Both the position numbers and the translations under genes were made by a program. 64,000 bases of DNA from Candidatus Opimibacter skivensis. GTDB lineage: Bacteria; Bacteroidota; Bacteroidia; Chitinophagales; Saprospiraceae. The notes below the pieces were generated by a model. It made no database searches. It was not told the origin of the DNA and saw nothing but the letters and a program-made list of their open reading frames with translations. Of this stretch, positions 45,881 to 55,631 are shown piece by piece (the stretch's first letter is position 1; every line of letters starts with the position of its first letter). The stretch lies in assembly GCA_016721905.1 (NCBI GenBank), contig JADKHH010000025.1:1-64000 (forward strand), in the 5' to 3' direction.

Positions 45881-46702
45881 ATGAAAAATACAATCCTGTT
45901 ACTGACGGATTTTTCACAACATGCGCGCAATGCTATCTATTATGCACTGAGCGCCTTTCATCCGGAAGATTACCAATATATCCTGCTCCATTGTTATCCA
46001 CGCATTCATACCACAGCCGATGTGAACATATCGCTCAGTGAAAAAATGCGACAGGAATCTTATGCTTCATTGGAAGCAGAGGCAAACATCATCCGGAACC
46101 ATACCGGCCTTTCGATCCAATTTGAAAAGATGGCCTATCTCGGTTTTCTCAACGAGGCAGTCAATTATGTCGCCAAAGAAAAGCATCCTGACCTGGTGGT
46201 CATGGGCACTAAAGGCGAGACAGGCCTGCCAGCTATTCTGCTCGGAAGCCATGCCTCATCCCTCATCAAGGCGACCAATATTCCATTGCTCATCGTGCCG
46301 GAAGATGCTCAGTTTAGAGGGCTGCACGAGATCATTCTGGCCGCTGATATAAAAACACTCGCTAAGCCCGAGCATCTTGAACCATTGTCCGAATTGGCTG
46401 ACCTGTTCGACAGCACCCTCACTGTGGTTAATGTTATCAAAGACGAGACGCACGACACCGTGGATGACTTCGAGGAGGTGGCTGTATTGAAGAAACAATT
46501 TCCTGAACACAAACTCAATTTCAAACACATACATGATCATAATGTAGAGCACGGTATCGCCCAGTTCGTTCATGACCATCCCTGTGATTTATTGGTAGTG
46601 GTCGAGCGCAGCCGCAGTTTTATTTTAGACCTTTTCCACAAGAGCGTCAGCAAGAATCTGGCGCTACATGCGGAAACACCGTTGTTGATCTTACATGATT
46701 AA
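45881..46702 (+). CDS. Universal stress protein with two Usp domains
   Basis: A 273-residue cytoplasmic protein with tandem UspA folds. Domain 1 (1-145) opens with TILLLTDFSQHARNAIYYAL and holds the nucleotide-binding motif MGTKGETGLPAILLGSHAS near 112 and the closing strand IPLLIVPED. Domain 2 (about 150-273) has a weaker motif: DLLVVVERSRSFILDLF lacks the GxxGxxxxxxxxxGS loop, so it may not bind ATP, and it ends TPLLILHD. It follows the SulP gene by 90 bp and may share its transcript. Usp proteins of Bacteroidota often accompany transporters and act in stress survival. The specific role here is unknown. Confidence 0.88.
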   Translation: MKNTILLLTDFSQHARNAIYYALSAFHPEDYQYILLHCYPRIHTTADVNISLSEKMRQESYASLEAEANIIRNHTGLSIQFEKMAYLGFLNEAVNYVAKEKHPDLVVMGTKGETGLPAILLGSHASSLIKATNIPLLIVPEDAQFRGLHEIILAADIKTLAKPEHLEPLSELADLFDSTLTVVNVIKDETHDTVDDFEEVAVLKKQFPEHKLNFKHIHDHNVEHGIAQFVHDHPCDLLVVVERSRSFILDLFHKSVSKNLALHAETPLLILHD

Positions 46703-46775
46703 GTGAGTTAGCAGTGAGAAGTTAGCAATGAGAAGTAAGTTATAAGTTTGCAGGCAATAGCAATTTGTTTCTTAC

Positions 46776-46832
46776 GCAAATAAAAAAAGTAGAGACGCGA
46801 TTTATCGCGTCTCTACTTTTTTATTTACTTGC
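46776..46832. terminator. Dispersed palindrome family copy 3, between convergent genes
   Basis: The core GTAGAGACGCGAT / ATCGCGTCTCTAC has a two-base loop (46802-46803). The A-rich left and T-rich right outer arms extend pairing almost to GC at the ends. It lies between the convergent stops at 46702 and 46888 and is well placed as a two-way terminator. Confidence 0.75.
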
Positions 46833-46887
46833 AAACTGCAAACTTAGGCCTGCAGGCTTTAACATTTGCATAGCCGAGGTATTCACC

Positions 46888-48663
46888 TCAAATCTTCATC
46901 ACCTTAAACTGGTAAACCTTTCCGTTCTCTTCCGTGATGGTCACCAGATACATGCCTGAGGGCCATGAAGGCACATGAAGGACCACAGGCACTGGTGCAG
47001 CAGGATGAGACATCATCTCTCGGCCATGTATGTCATGGATGGTCATCGAGGTGGTTCTGATGTCACCACGTTTGGATCTGATCTCAATGCGGTCAGTAAA
47101 TGGATTTGGGGCGATTGAGAGATCATCTGAGATGTCTGCATTCTCTTCTTCTGTAGATACAGGGAGAATCTCTACCCAGTGGCATGTGCTATCCTGACCA
47201 TATGTATTACTCACCGTCAGACAAACATGATACAAGCCATTTTCAAACGTATGTATCGGATGGATCTCATCACTAGTCTCGCCATCTCCGAAGTCCCAGT
47301 GCCATTGCTGTGGATCATAAAATGATAAATCTGTAAATCGTACATCATATCTCCACCCAGGCTGATCTTCTTCAAATCTCCATCTGGATACTGGCACATT
47401 ATTTAACCCGAGCGTATCACATGGACTTCCATCCAGTGGGCCTAATCTGAAATTTGGCAAATTAGGAGCTGACCTTCCATTTGGCACTTTGAGATCTATG
47501 TGGTGCTGCAGGAATCTGCATTCTGAAGCAAGTTCATCTGGTCTGTCTATTACATGGATGAACTCGCTACTTCCAGCCGGAGGAATTATATAAATTCTAC
47601 CATCTGGACCGTTGACAAGTGGTCCGAAGTCCATCTCAAACCATCCAGGCTGAATAAACCCATCGAATGTATCTACAAGAGTCTGCGAAGAAGCTATATC
47701 AGTCGCTGACATATCCCACTGCCAGAGGTGGCGATTGTCGTCTGCATATAGATAGCGATCCGATGGGGAAAAGGCTACGCCGGTAAAAAAACCAAAATTG
47801 GTATTGAATTGATCCATATAAACTAATTGGCCAGAACATCTGTCAAATGAAAACAACGTTATATTCTGGCCATCTTCAAAATCTAATATGTCCATACGTG
47901 CAAATAAATTCCCGCTGGGAGAAAATCTCGCTTGTCCTGTTCCTTCTATAAGATTGATGTCTACTTCGCCAACATGATGCAGTTTGATCCCAGTTGGATC
48001 AAGTAAATAGGCAAAATACTTACTGCCTGTTGCTTCCATTGCTAAAACCCACCAATCTCGTCCATTCGCATGACGAGTAGCAGATAGCGTACTCGATAAA
48101 AAATCATATTTTTCCAGCACTGCATCCTTATACTCTGTCACAAAGCTTGAGTCAGATTGCATTCTAATCCTCGCCATCCGATATTCGATGGCACCATCAT
48201 ATGCTTGAGTTGCCACGCTCATGTAATGATATAACACCATGAATTCATTTTCATGATCAGGAACTGGTAAAATAATGGCCCCATCGTGATATGGAAATCC
48301 GATGGGGCCAATTCCTTCTACATTAAACCAATTCCAATAACTCAATACATCATCAGAATAGGCAATTGTATCTACTATATACTCTCCGTATTTTCCAAAT
48401 ATCTCCATACCATTAGTCCACAGTATAGCATCGCCATCCGAATCACAAATATTAGCAGCAGTCTCGCTCATATGCATGACTTCATCAAAATGCCAATTAA
48501 TTGACATATTCAAGTCTCGAAAATCCAGATGCATCACACTGTAATTTGGACTACCTCCACTATAGTATCCAATCACCCACGTGTCTCCTTCCTTCTGAGC
48601 CTCTACGCTCTTACTTATGGAAACCAAACCAATTACAAAAAGAGATATCAGAAAATACTTCAT
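46888..48663 (-). CDS. Secreted propeller-like protein with PKD domain and T9SS type A sorting domain
   Basis: 591 residues. Signal peptide: MKYFLISLFVIGLVSISKSVEAQ. The middle (about 30-420) has repeated beta motifs such as ARFSPSGNLFARMD and GVAFSPSDRYLYADDN that suggest a WD40/YVTN-like propeller. A PKD domain follows at about 440-500 (WHWDFGDGETSDEIHPIHTF), then a type A sorting domain from about 520 (IAPNPFTDRIEI, then SGMYLVTITEENGKVYQFKV). It should be exported through T9SS and attached to the surface or released. The ATG overlaps the stop of the upstream gene by one base (TAATG), so the two are translationally coupled. The ligand or function is unknown. Confidence 0.85.
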   Translation of the reverse strand: MKYFLISLFVIGLVSISKSVEAQKEGDTWVIGYYSGGSPNYSVMHLDFRDLNMSINWHFDEVMHMSETAANICDSDGDAILWTNGMEIFGKYGEYIVDTIAYSDDVLSYWNWFNVEGIGPIGFPYHDGAIILPVPDHENEFMVLYHYMSVATQAYDGAIEYRMARIRMQSDSSFVTEYKDAVLEKYDFLSSTLSATRHANGRDWWVLAMEATGSKYFAYLLDPTGIKLHHVGEVDINLIEGTGQARFSPSGNLFARMDILDFEDGQNITLFSFDRCSGQLVYMDQFNTNFGFFTGVAFSPSDRYLYADDNRHLWQWDMSATDIASSQTLVDTFDGFIQPGWFEMDFGPLVNGPDGRIYIIPPAGSSEFIHVIDRPDELASECRFLQHHIDLKVPNGRSAPNLPNFRLGPLDGSPCDTLGLNNVPVSRWRFEEDQPGWRYDVRFTDLSFYDPQQWHWDFGDGETSDEIHPIHTFENGLYHVCLTVSNTYGQDSTCHWVEILPVSTEEENADISDDLSIAPNPFTDRIEIRSKRGDIRTTSMTIHDIHGREMMSHPAAPVPVVLHVPSWPSGMYLVTITEENGKVYQFKVMKI

Positions 48664-51497
48664 TACATACGGACTATACGTTGAGCAAATTGATCTTTCA
48701 TGGTGGTGACTGAAATGATGTATACACCTGCAGGAAATTTATCCATATCGACCGACCATTGACGCTGCATTGGTTGGTTGGTATAGACTGGTTTCATCTC
48801 AGCATTTAATACTGTCAAATAGGTCATGACCTCATCACACTTGATTACTGCTGTTTCCATTACCGGGTTTGGAGCAACTGAAAACATGTCCACATCAAAG
48901 GTTGTTTGATGGTTCGGCATACTGATAAAAGGTCGCGGTGATGGACAATTATCCATTGAGGGAAGCATCATCAGGTTGTTGATCGTTGAATACAGTTCCT
49001 GGCCTACTGCCTGTGCTCTACCACCTTCCCAAGGGCATAGACCCGCAAGTACAGCCAGATCTGTGGAGTCACCTGAGCTAAATGCTGAGCCAATGAGAAA
49101 TTGGGATTTGAATAGCAAAGCTTCCTTAAGATAAGCCTCTAAATCATTCGTTGTTGTCAGGTTGCCCAGATCATACGCTATTGCTAAATACGCAGTTCGG
49201 GAGTCTGTTTGCTCATCATCAAGATATCCTTTCAATTCTGCTACTTCATTTTCCAGGGTATCTGCCTTCAGCGCTCGCAGTGCTATCCAGGTTGCACTGT
49301 CATTTGGGCTAAGCGCAAGAATGGAATCTATATATACTACATCCTCAGATAAGGAAGCAATTGTATCCAAGGTCAGTCCTTTGAGAATTCGCTCTTCTCC
49401 AAATCTGGACGCCAAATCCTTTTGCCATGCAACCAGTTTTCCAAGGACTGTGTTTTCTTCTGCAGAGTAAAAGCTGTCTAACACAGTGTTTGAAGTTAAT
49501 CCTGGATCTGTCAAGATCATATCAAAAATATCGGCTTTGACTATCCACGTCATTTCATCATTATAATCCTCAAAGGTAAGTTCGGTCCGGACTATCTTAC
49601 TTAATGTGTCTGCATTGACCAGATCTACTTGGCCAGAAACACAATTAGGTGTTGACAGAAGCGTACTCTCATCCCTGAACCATACATTATTGCTAACAAT
49701 AGCCGGACCTATTGGGTATGGCATAAATTCAGAGTCTTCTGCCTCATCAACGATGAACCTTGAAAATAGTACCTCTATATCAGGATCCGGTCCGAACAAA
49801 AAGGCTCCATAATCATTATAAGTTGCCGGCCACCTATTTCCATGATGTCTTTGAATTCCAAGCATGGTTGGAGAAGTGATTCCAAATCCAAATTCAGCCT
49901 CATGCATTGTGTTTGTTTGAAGCCCAGTCATTAGATTGGGCCCAAACATATGCAGGTTAATCCAAAAGTTTTCCATGTCGTTGCAATACAACGTATTAAA
50001 ACCCGAGTTTTCAAATTCGATACCATTATTTCCAAACAGCACATCTGTCAAACTTCGATTTGTGCTGTTATGTAGTATATTACAACGATAAGCTCCTACA
50101 CCAATGATTCCGCGCGTTTGATGCTCTTCGTCGTTCATAAAAATAATATCATTTTCTTCTGCACTTATCCCGGTCGTATTGATCAAATGAATACCAGTGG
50201 ATGCCAATGCATCATCGATCAACAGATCATTATTGTAGATCACACCTTCAGTTGGATCTAACTTTGCGTTCTTAATAAAAATACGCGTATTTATTCCGCC
50301 ATAATAAAATGATGTAACCAGATCATTCTCCTCAATCATAAAATCATTTGCCACATCTTCAATGAAGATGCCGCGCATACCCTCGTTGATCTCATTATCT
50401 GTAATTATCGCCTTCTGAGGTCTTTTCAGTGCAATACCTCTGGTATACCCAGAGCCGGGCGTTGGTGTTGACAATGTAATTTCATTTCTCTGGATAGTAT
50501 TTGCAGACTCGTATCCATATATCCCATACATAAGATTGTCCATCGTATTATCACGAATATTAGAAACTACATTGATCATGTTGATTGCAGACTGATTCAA
50601 ATCAAGCAACGGATTGGGGCTTGAACTTTTTAGGTTCCCTTCAAAATCATAAAAATCCGTACCCGAAATATCAGATACTGTTTCATCCCTCAGAATAATT
50701 CCATTTCGCATATCATGTATCTTATTCCGATCAGAGCTATCTGCACCATCATATCCTATGTTCAATCCAACTGTACGTGACAAATAAATCGCAGCAAAGC
50801 CCTGGTTATAGGGTGTTTCAGCTGGTGTGGTTGGCCACGAAGGATAATAACAATGCCCTGGATAAGGATCAGGCAAAGTCGTAGAGGTATAAAACTCACA
50901 TCCCCAAATCTGACCACGATGTATGAGCTTATCCTCTGTATCTGTTACACATGGATCGGCTGTTGCTATCCCAATATAGTTATTGATAAAATCCGTTCCA
51001 AAACAAACCATACCGGCCAGACCGGATAATTTCATGCCTATATTAGCATCCTCTATAAAACTGTAGTAGGATTGCAGATATACCTGACCCACCGTTTCTA
51101 TACCCTTCCACATATCGCCGCATCCGGATAGATAACAGTTAGTCATGCTAAAATCATCTTCTACTCTAATCGAGGATCTTTCTTGCATTCGAAGCTTCAT
51201 CCCAGTCCAGGCAGTAAATACATCAATGACGAGCGTGCCCCTGATAAGGTAACAAGTGCCTGGGGAAAGTGACACTGTGCTGACATCTGTATCCACTCCA
51301 GGAGAGCCTACATTAGTCCATGAAGAACACCCGCATGGTGATGTAATTACCTGAGCATTGAGTGTGTCATTGTACATGGTGGTCATCCATATCATTACCA
51401 TAAGTACCAGCTTGAGTATATTGCTGGTAGGATCCCATGAATATACACGGGAAAAGTTATAACTTTCCATATTATTATTTTTGAGCACTGGCCTCAT
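48663..51497 (-). CDS. Large secreted beta-helix protein with T9SS type A sorting domain
   Basis: 944 residues. A signal peptide ends near NAQ (about residue 50). It begins MRPVLKNNN, or at an internal ATG nine codons later (51470). Residues about 70-500 show the short repeating turns of a right-handed parallel beta-helix (NyIGIATADPC, NKIHDMRNGIIL, NTMDNLMYGIYGYES, NEINEGMRGIFIEDVAND, NTLYCNDMENF), as in NosD/CASH-type carbohydrate-binding or -cleaving proteins, but no catalytic residues are evident. A helical middle (about 640-820) may be TPR-like. The end is a type A sorting domain (SVAPNPVMETAVIK, then AGVYIISVTTMKDQFAQRI). It shares a one-base overlap with the next gene. Confidence 0.85.
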   Translation of the reverse strand: MRPVLKNNNMESYNFSRVYSWDPTSNILKLVLMVMIWMTTMYNDTLNAQVITSPCGCSSWTNVGSPGVDTDVSTVSLSPGTCYLIRGTLVIDVFTAWTGMKLRMQERSSIRVEDDFSMTNCYLSGCGDMWKGIETVGQVYLQSYYSFIEDANIGMKLSGLAGMVCFGTDFINNYIGIATADPCVTDTEDKLIHRGQIWGCEFYTSTTLPDPYPGHCYYPSWPTTPAETPYNQGFAAIYLSRTVGLNIGYDGADSSDRNKIHDMRNGIILRDETVSDISGTDFYDFEGNLKSSSPNPLLDLNQSAINMINVVSNIRDNTMDNLMYGIYGYESANTIQRNEITLSTPTPGSGYTRGIALKRPQKAIITDNEINEGMRGIFIEDVANDFMIEENDLVTSFYYGGINTRIFIKNAKLDPTEGVIYNNDLLIDDALASTGIHLINTTGISAEENDIIFMNDEEHQTRGIIGVGAYRCNILHNSTNRSLTDVLFGNNGIEFENSGFNTLYCNDMENFWINLHMFGPNLMTGLQTNTMHEAEFGFGITSPTMLGIQRHHGNRWPATYNDYGAFLFGPDPDIEVLFSRFIVDEAEDSEFMPYPIGPAIVSNNVWFRDESTLLSTPNCVSGQVDLVNADTLSKIVRTELTFEDYNDEMTWIVKADIFDMILTDPGLTSNTVLDSFYSAEENTVLGKLVAWQKDLASRFGEERILKGLTLDTIASLSEDVVYIDSILALSPNDSATWIALRALKADTLENEVAELKGYLDDEQTDSRTAYLAIAYDLGNLTTTNDLEAYLKEALLFKSQFLIGSAFSSGDSTDLAVLAGLCPWEGGRAQAVGQELYSTINNLMMLPSMDNCPSPRPFISMPNHQTTFDVDMFSVAPNPVMETAVIKCDEVMTYLTVLNAEMKPVYTNQPMQRQWSVDMDKFPAGVYIISVTTMKDQFAQRIVRM

Positions 51498-51879
51498 TAG
51501 CTCCGCAGCAACCTGGGGTCAGTGTTAGTTTAAAAAAAATGCCTACTTAATTCATTACATATCAGGCTCTTTTGTTTTGCAGGCTAATCTAGAGATGCAA
51601 TAGACTTACAAGCCTGAAAAAGGAACTTAGTTGTTTCGAGGTATATTCTGTGGCAAGAATATATATTCGAATGAAGTATTTCGATATTCAGTATTGGTGG
51701 TCATCACATTTCAGTTCTTACTACTTTATTTCTACGGCGGATGTTGCATTTTGTGGAATGCATAGCATCGGATGGTTTCTTACAAAGACAATAGCATGAT
51801 TGGGTCAGACAATAATCTCAGAATAAGGCTTTTATACCTTATCCGTATTCTAAAATTCAAATGTCAATCCTTATTTTCA

Positions 51880-51921
51880 AAACAATACAAAGAGGAGATA
51901 AAACAATACAAAGAGGAGATA
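51880..51921. repeat. Perfect 21-bp tandem duplication in the gap upstream of the T9SS pair
   Basis: Two identical adjacent copies, 51880-51900 and 51901-51921. Each copy contains AGGAG, but no ORF follows on the + strand. It may be a recent slippage event or a protein-binding site upstream of the minus-strand operon. Confidence 0.8.
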
Positions 51922-52149
51922 AAAAAATAAAGGGTAACATGAAACTTCTATTCACTTTCTACAATAAAACAACTGTTTGAATTGCTAAATTAGAGAAAAA
52001 AAAACGATTGACCAAATAAAAAGTGTTAAAATATCAGAAAATATTTTCTTGTTAAGTATCTTACCTAAGTACATGCTTGAACACATCCTGACTCCCTAGG
52101 TCACCAACCAAGAATCTTCATCGAAAACAACAACAACTTGATTATTTCC

Positions 52150-52195
52150 AAATAAAAAGAAGAGACACGATAAATCGCCTCTCTTCTTTTTATTT
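52150..52195. terminator. Dispersed palindrome family copy 4, after the M1 aminopeptidase gene
   Basis: The outer arms AAATAAAAAGAAGAGA and TCTCTTCTTTTTATTT pair perfectly. The core (CACGATAAATCGCC) has two mismatches. It lies about 50 bp downstream of the minus-strand stop at 52244, suitable as a terminator in that orientation. Confidence 0.65.
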
Positions 52196-52243
52196 AGCGT
52201 GTCACCCTCCCACTGCCAACTTCTCACTGCTAGTTTCTCACTT

Positions 52244-54595
52244 CTAACTCCTGCCGGGAACAGAACCATTCCGCTGCATGGCATTGGTCATTTCCTCAGT
52301 CTTGTGCTGCTTGTAAACCTGGAACCTTGAAGGCAATTCCTTCACTGGCCAGTTGTTGTTTTCAACATTGATATCTGCTGTTTCTTTGTAAGGATCAATG
52401 ACGATACCCGTCACTTCTTTGTTTTTCACAAAGACTCTTCTGAACTTCGTTTCATTCTTACGCCATATTTCTACCGGGACTTTTTCGACTTCTTTGGTGC
52501 CATCCGCAAATGTCCATTCGATAATCACAGGCATGACCAGGCCACCTTTGTTGCTAAAGAAGAGTTCGTAATAATTGTTGTCACCAAATTTTTCTTGCTT
52601 TTCTTTTTCTGTAAAGGTCTCATCATAGAGCCATGTCGTTGAGGTGACCACACTGTCTGCACCTTCCCATGGCTTGTAGCTGACATAGAAATCCCGCAGA
52701 TCAGGATCTTCATCTATGGCATATTTTATCCCTGCTTCTTTATTACGCGTCTTTGAGATATGGTCAGCTGGAGGCTCTGCTTTATGTGTTTGTGTATATT
52801 CTTTCCGTTCAGGATTTTTTTCCAGATCTACTTTGTACCATTTGATGCTGTCCAGGGAGATATCCACTGCATCAATACCATAAAACCAGCCTCTCCAAAA
52901 CCAATCCAGGTCTACACCACTGGCATCTTCCATCGTTCGGAAGAAGTCCGCAGGTGTTGGGTGTTTAAAAGCCCATCGCTGACTGTAGGTCTTAAATGCA
53001 TAATCAAATTTCTCCCTCCCCATGATGGTTTCACGCAGGATGTTCAGCGCACAGGAAGGTTTTATATATGCATTGGCAAAATACTGGATGATGTTTTCAC
53101 TATTGGTCATGATCGGCTCAAGACTATTTTTAGGTTGGGCCATATAACTGGTGATCACATCAGTGGGTCCAAATTTGTGAGGGTAGTTAGGATCCCATTC
53201 ACTCTCTGCCAGAAATTGCAGGAAGGAATTGAGTCCTTCATCAAACCAGGCCCATTGCCGCTCATCACTATTGATGATCATCGGAAAATACGTGTGGCCT
53301 ACCTCATGGATGATGGTAGAGATTGCATCAACTTTGGATGATTCAGTATAGGTTCCATCTTCCTCTGCACGCCCTGGATTAAAACAAATCATTGGATATT
53401 CCATGCCATTAGCTGCCTCAACAGAGATAGCACTAGGATATGGGTAGGGGATAGAATATTTGGAATATACTTTCAGGGTATGCGCAACTGCCTTTGTAGA
53501 ATATCGGCTATAGATAGGGTAGGCCTCTTTGGCATAATAGCTCATGCACATAGCCCGCTTGCCGTCTTCATTAAAGTGCGGCATCGCATCCCAGATAAAT
53601 TTCCTGCTCGATGTCCACGCAAAATCCCGCACATTGTCAGCTTTGTAGATCCATGTTTTTGTTCCTTTTGGATTTTTGTTTTTCTCCGCCTTCTTCGCTT
53701 CTTCGAGCGTAACGATTTCAATTGGTTCAGTGCCGGCCTGGGATTCTTTCCAACGCTTGTATTGATCCGGAGTTAGCACTTGTGCATAGTTGATACATTC
53801 TCCGGTAGCACCTACGATGTGATCCTCTGGCACCGTCATTTTTACGATGAAGTTTCCAAAGGTGAGTGCAAATTCACCACGTCCAACAAATTGTTTGTTT
53901 TGCCATCCTGCATCATCGGTATAGGCACACAGTCTCGGATACCATTGCACGATGGTGTATAGCGAGTTGCCGTCTTTCTCAAAGTACTCATAGCCACCCC
54001 GCCCCCAGCTCGTACTGTTCATACGGTCGATCAGGTTGTAATACCAGCTGACTGTAAATGAAAACTGTTCACCAGGCTTCAGCGGATGAGGTAGGTCAAC
54101 ACGCATCATCGTTTGGTTGATGGTATAGTTCATTGCAGCTTGATTTTCATCCAGGATGGAGATGATCTTATCACCGTACTGGTTGAGTTCACGCCATGGC
54201 TCCAGCATCCGGAGAGCGTCTTCACTCATCACACCGTTGATCTGCCTTGAATCCATTTTATGTTTGTCGGATTCTGCACTATGTTCATTTTCATCCAGCT
54301 GCATCCACAGATAGGTCAGCGTAGAGGGTGACTGATTGTAATAGGTAATTCGCTCCTGCCCTCGGAGCTGATTTAGTTTTTCATCCAGCACACACTCGAT
54401 GTCATAATCCACCCTTTGCTGCCAGTAATCCGGGCCCGGGCTACCATCCATATTACGGTAGGTATTGGGAGTAGGGAGTAAGGTCCCGAGCTGTTCAAAT
54501 TTATTGCCGTGATTGGAAGTCGATTGACTCCGGATCATGTCTGAGGACAACATCGTAAGTACAGCTGTCAGTAATAGCAGGCTTGCTGGTTTCAT
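52244..54595 (-). CDS. M1-family zinc aminopeptidase, secreted
   Basis: 783 residues with a signal peptide (MKPASLLLLTAVLTMLSS, cleavage near SQS). The M1 zinc site is intact: HEVGH at 430-434 and the third ligand Glu453 in WFDEGLNSF, exactly 18 residues on. The substrate-binding motif is present as NGMEYP near 397, a variant of GAMEN. The N-terminal domain has the beta-saddle features of M1 enzymes. A long C-terminal tail (about 640-783) is rich in Lys/Glu and beta strands. It probably trims N-terminal residues from peptides in the periplasm or outside. There is no T9SS sorting domain, so it likely stays periplasmic or membrane-bound. It is divergent from the VanX-like gene. Confidence 0.9.
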   Translation of the reverse strand: MKPASLLLLTAVLTMLSSDMIRSQSTSNHGNKFEQLGTLLPTPNTYRNMDGSPGPDYWQQRVDYDIECVLDEKLNQLRGQERITYYNQSPSTLTYLWMQLDENEHSAESDKHKMDSRQINGVMSEDALRMLEPWRELNQYGDKIISILDENQAAMNYTINQTMMRVDLPHPLKPGEQFSFTVSWYYNLIDRMNSTSWGRGGYEYFEKDGNSLYTIVQWYPRLCAYTDDAGWQNKQFVGRGEFALTFGNFIVKMTVPEDHIVGATGECINYAQVLTPDQYKRWKESQAGTEPIEIVTLEEAKKAEKNKNPKGTKTWIYKADNVRDFAWTSSRKFIWDAMPHFNEDGKRAMCMSYYAKEAYPIYSRYSTKAVAHTLKVYSKYSIPYPYPSAISVEAANGMEYPMICFNPGRAEEDGTYTESSKVDAISTIIHEVGHTYFPMIINSDERQWAWFDEGLNSFLQFLAESEWDPNYPHKFGPTDVITSYMAQPKNSLEPIMTNSENIIQYFANAYIKPSCALNILRETIMGREKFDYAFKTYSQRWAFKHPTPADFFRTMEDASGVDLDWFWRGWFYGIDAVDISLDSIKWYKVDLEKNPERKEYTQTHKAEPPADHISKTRNKEAGIKYAIDEDPDLRDFYVSYKPWEGADSVVTSTTWLYDETFTEKEKQEKFGDNNYYELFFSNKGGLVMPVIIEWTFADGTKEVEKVPVEIWRKNETKFRRVFVKNKEVTGIVIDPYKETADINVENNNWPVKELPSRFQVYKQHKTEEMTNAMQRNGSVPGRS

Positions 54596-54717
54596 TTGAT
54601 TCCATTTTTTAGAACGGATACTAATGTACTTCCTGCCTCAGGCCGGACAGATTAATTTAGACGATGTCATGATTTTGGCGGACATGGGCTAGGATTACTT
54701 GTATTACCTTCAATCCC

Positions 54718-55410
54718 ATGATGCGCATTTCCGGATGGTTTGGGATAGCTGTGCTGACCGTGTTGATGCCCGGAATCATTACCTCATGTAAAAAGGATCA
54801 GAAAATGGCACCTCCCCCGGAACCTATTGTCTCTCCTGTCCTTCAGAAAGCTGTCCTAGATTATGATACAACACTGTGGACAGAACTGAAGGCTGAAGAT
54901 GGATATGTCATCGATATCAAGTACGCTACCAAGGACAATTTTGTCAAGGAGGTTATCTATCCATGTGGCCGTATGTTTTTGCGTCCGAATGTGGCCGTCG
55001 CCCTTGCTAAAGTAAACGCAGACTTGCTGCCGAAAGGGTACAAACTCAAACTCTTTGATGGCTATCGGCCAAGACCGGCTCAGCAAAAACTATGGGACAA
55101 AGTGCCTGACAGAAATTATGTTGCTCCACCTTCGGAGGGCTCTATGCACAACAGAGGCGTTGCGCTTGATCTCACCCTGGCTGATCTGCAAGGGAAAGAA
55201 ATTGATATGGGTACCACCTATGATTTTTTTGGTCCCAGAGCACATCGGGATTTTCAGGAGTTACCTGAGCAAATTTTAAAACATCGCCAACTTTTGAGAA
55301 GTGCTATGGAAGCAAATGGATTTCAATCTATCCGCACGGAGTGGTGGCATTACTCATTTACCAAGGGTTCCTATCCTTTGGATGATTGGCAATGGGCTTG
55401 TCCAGATTAA
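54718..55410 (+). CDS. D-alanyl-D-alanine dipeptidase (VanX/DdpX, M15 family) lipoprotein
   Basis: A 230-residue M15D zinc peptidase that cleaves free D-Ala-D-Ala. All key residues are visible: Arg117 in DGYRP, the zinc ligands His144 and Asp151 in SMHNRGVALDL, the catalytic Glu208 and third ligand His211 in EWWHYSF. The N-terminus carries a lipobox (ITSC, Cys24) after a hydrophobic segment, so it is a lipoprotein facing the periplasm. This suggests recycling of peptidoglycan dipeptide and not vancomycin resistance, which needs a cytoplasmic enzyme and vanHA partners, absent here. Start: two adjacent ATGs (54718, 54721) cannot be told apart. Confidence 0.9.
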   Translation: MMRISGWFGIAVLTVLMPGIITSCKKDQKMAPPPEPIVSPVLQKAVLDYDTTLWTELKAEDGYVIDIKYATKDNFVKEVIYPCGRMFLRPNVAVALAKVNADLLPKGYKLKLFDGYRPRPAQQKLWDKVPDRNYVAPPSEGSMHNRGVALDLTLADLQGKEIDMGTTYDFFGPRAHRDFQELPEQILKHRQLLRSAMEANGFQSIRTEWWHYSFTKGSYPLDDWQWACPD

Positions 55411-55631
55411 AAAAGTGCATCAGTTAGTTCAAAACATTCAATCATCGACAAATGAAAGAATGGTTAAAAACTGAAAAACTAAAATAATTTTATTTTTCCA
55501 CTTGCTTTTTTGATAAAAGAGACCTATATTAGTCTCCTTATTATACTTTTTTGATTATAATTTTTGCTATTTCTCCTCTTTTTTAGTACATGGCAAGTAC
55601 CCTAACCCATAGTAACTAAATTTTTATTTAT

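Larger units (their letters stand above)
51498..52243. other. 746-bp AT-rich gap between two minus-strand genes
   Basis: AT-rich with no credible ORF. It contains a perfect 21-bp tandem duplication (51880-51900 and 51901-51921, each starting AAACAATACAAAGAGGAGAT) and, near its right end, the palindrome at 52150-52195. Any promoter for the T9SS pair at 51497 must lie on the left, but I could not identify one. Confidence 0.6.

Noticed and set aside
54718..55410. Vancomycin resistance (VanX) cluster
   Set aside because: The protein is a lipoprotein facing the periplasm, and no vanH, vanA, vanR or vanS-like gene is nearby.
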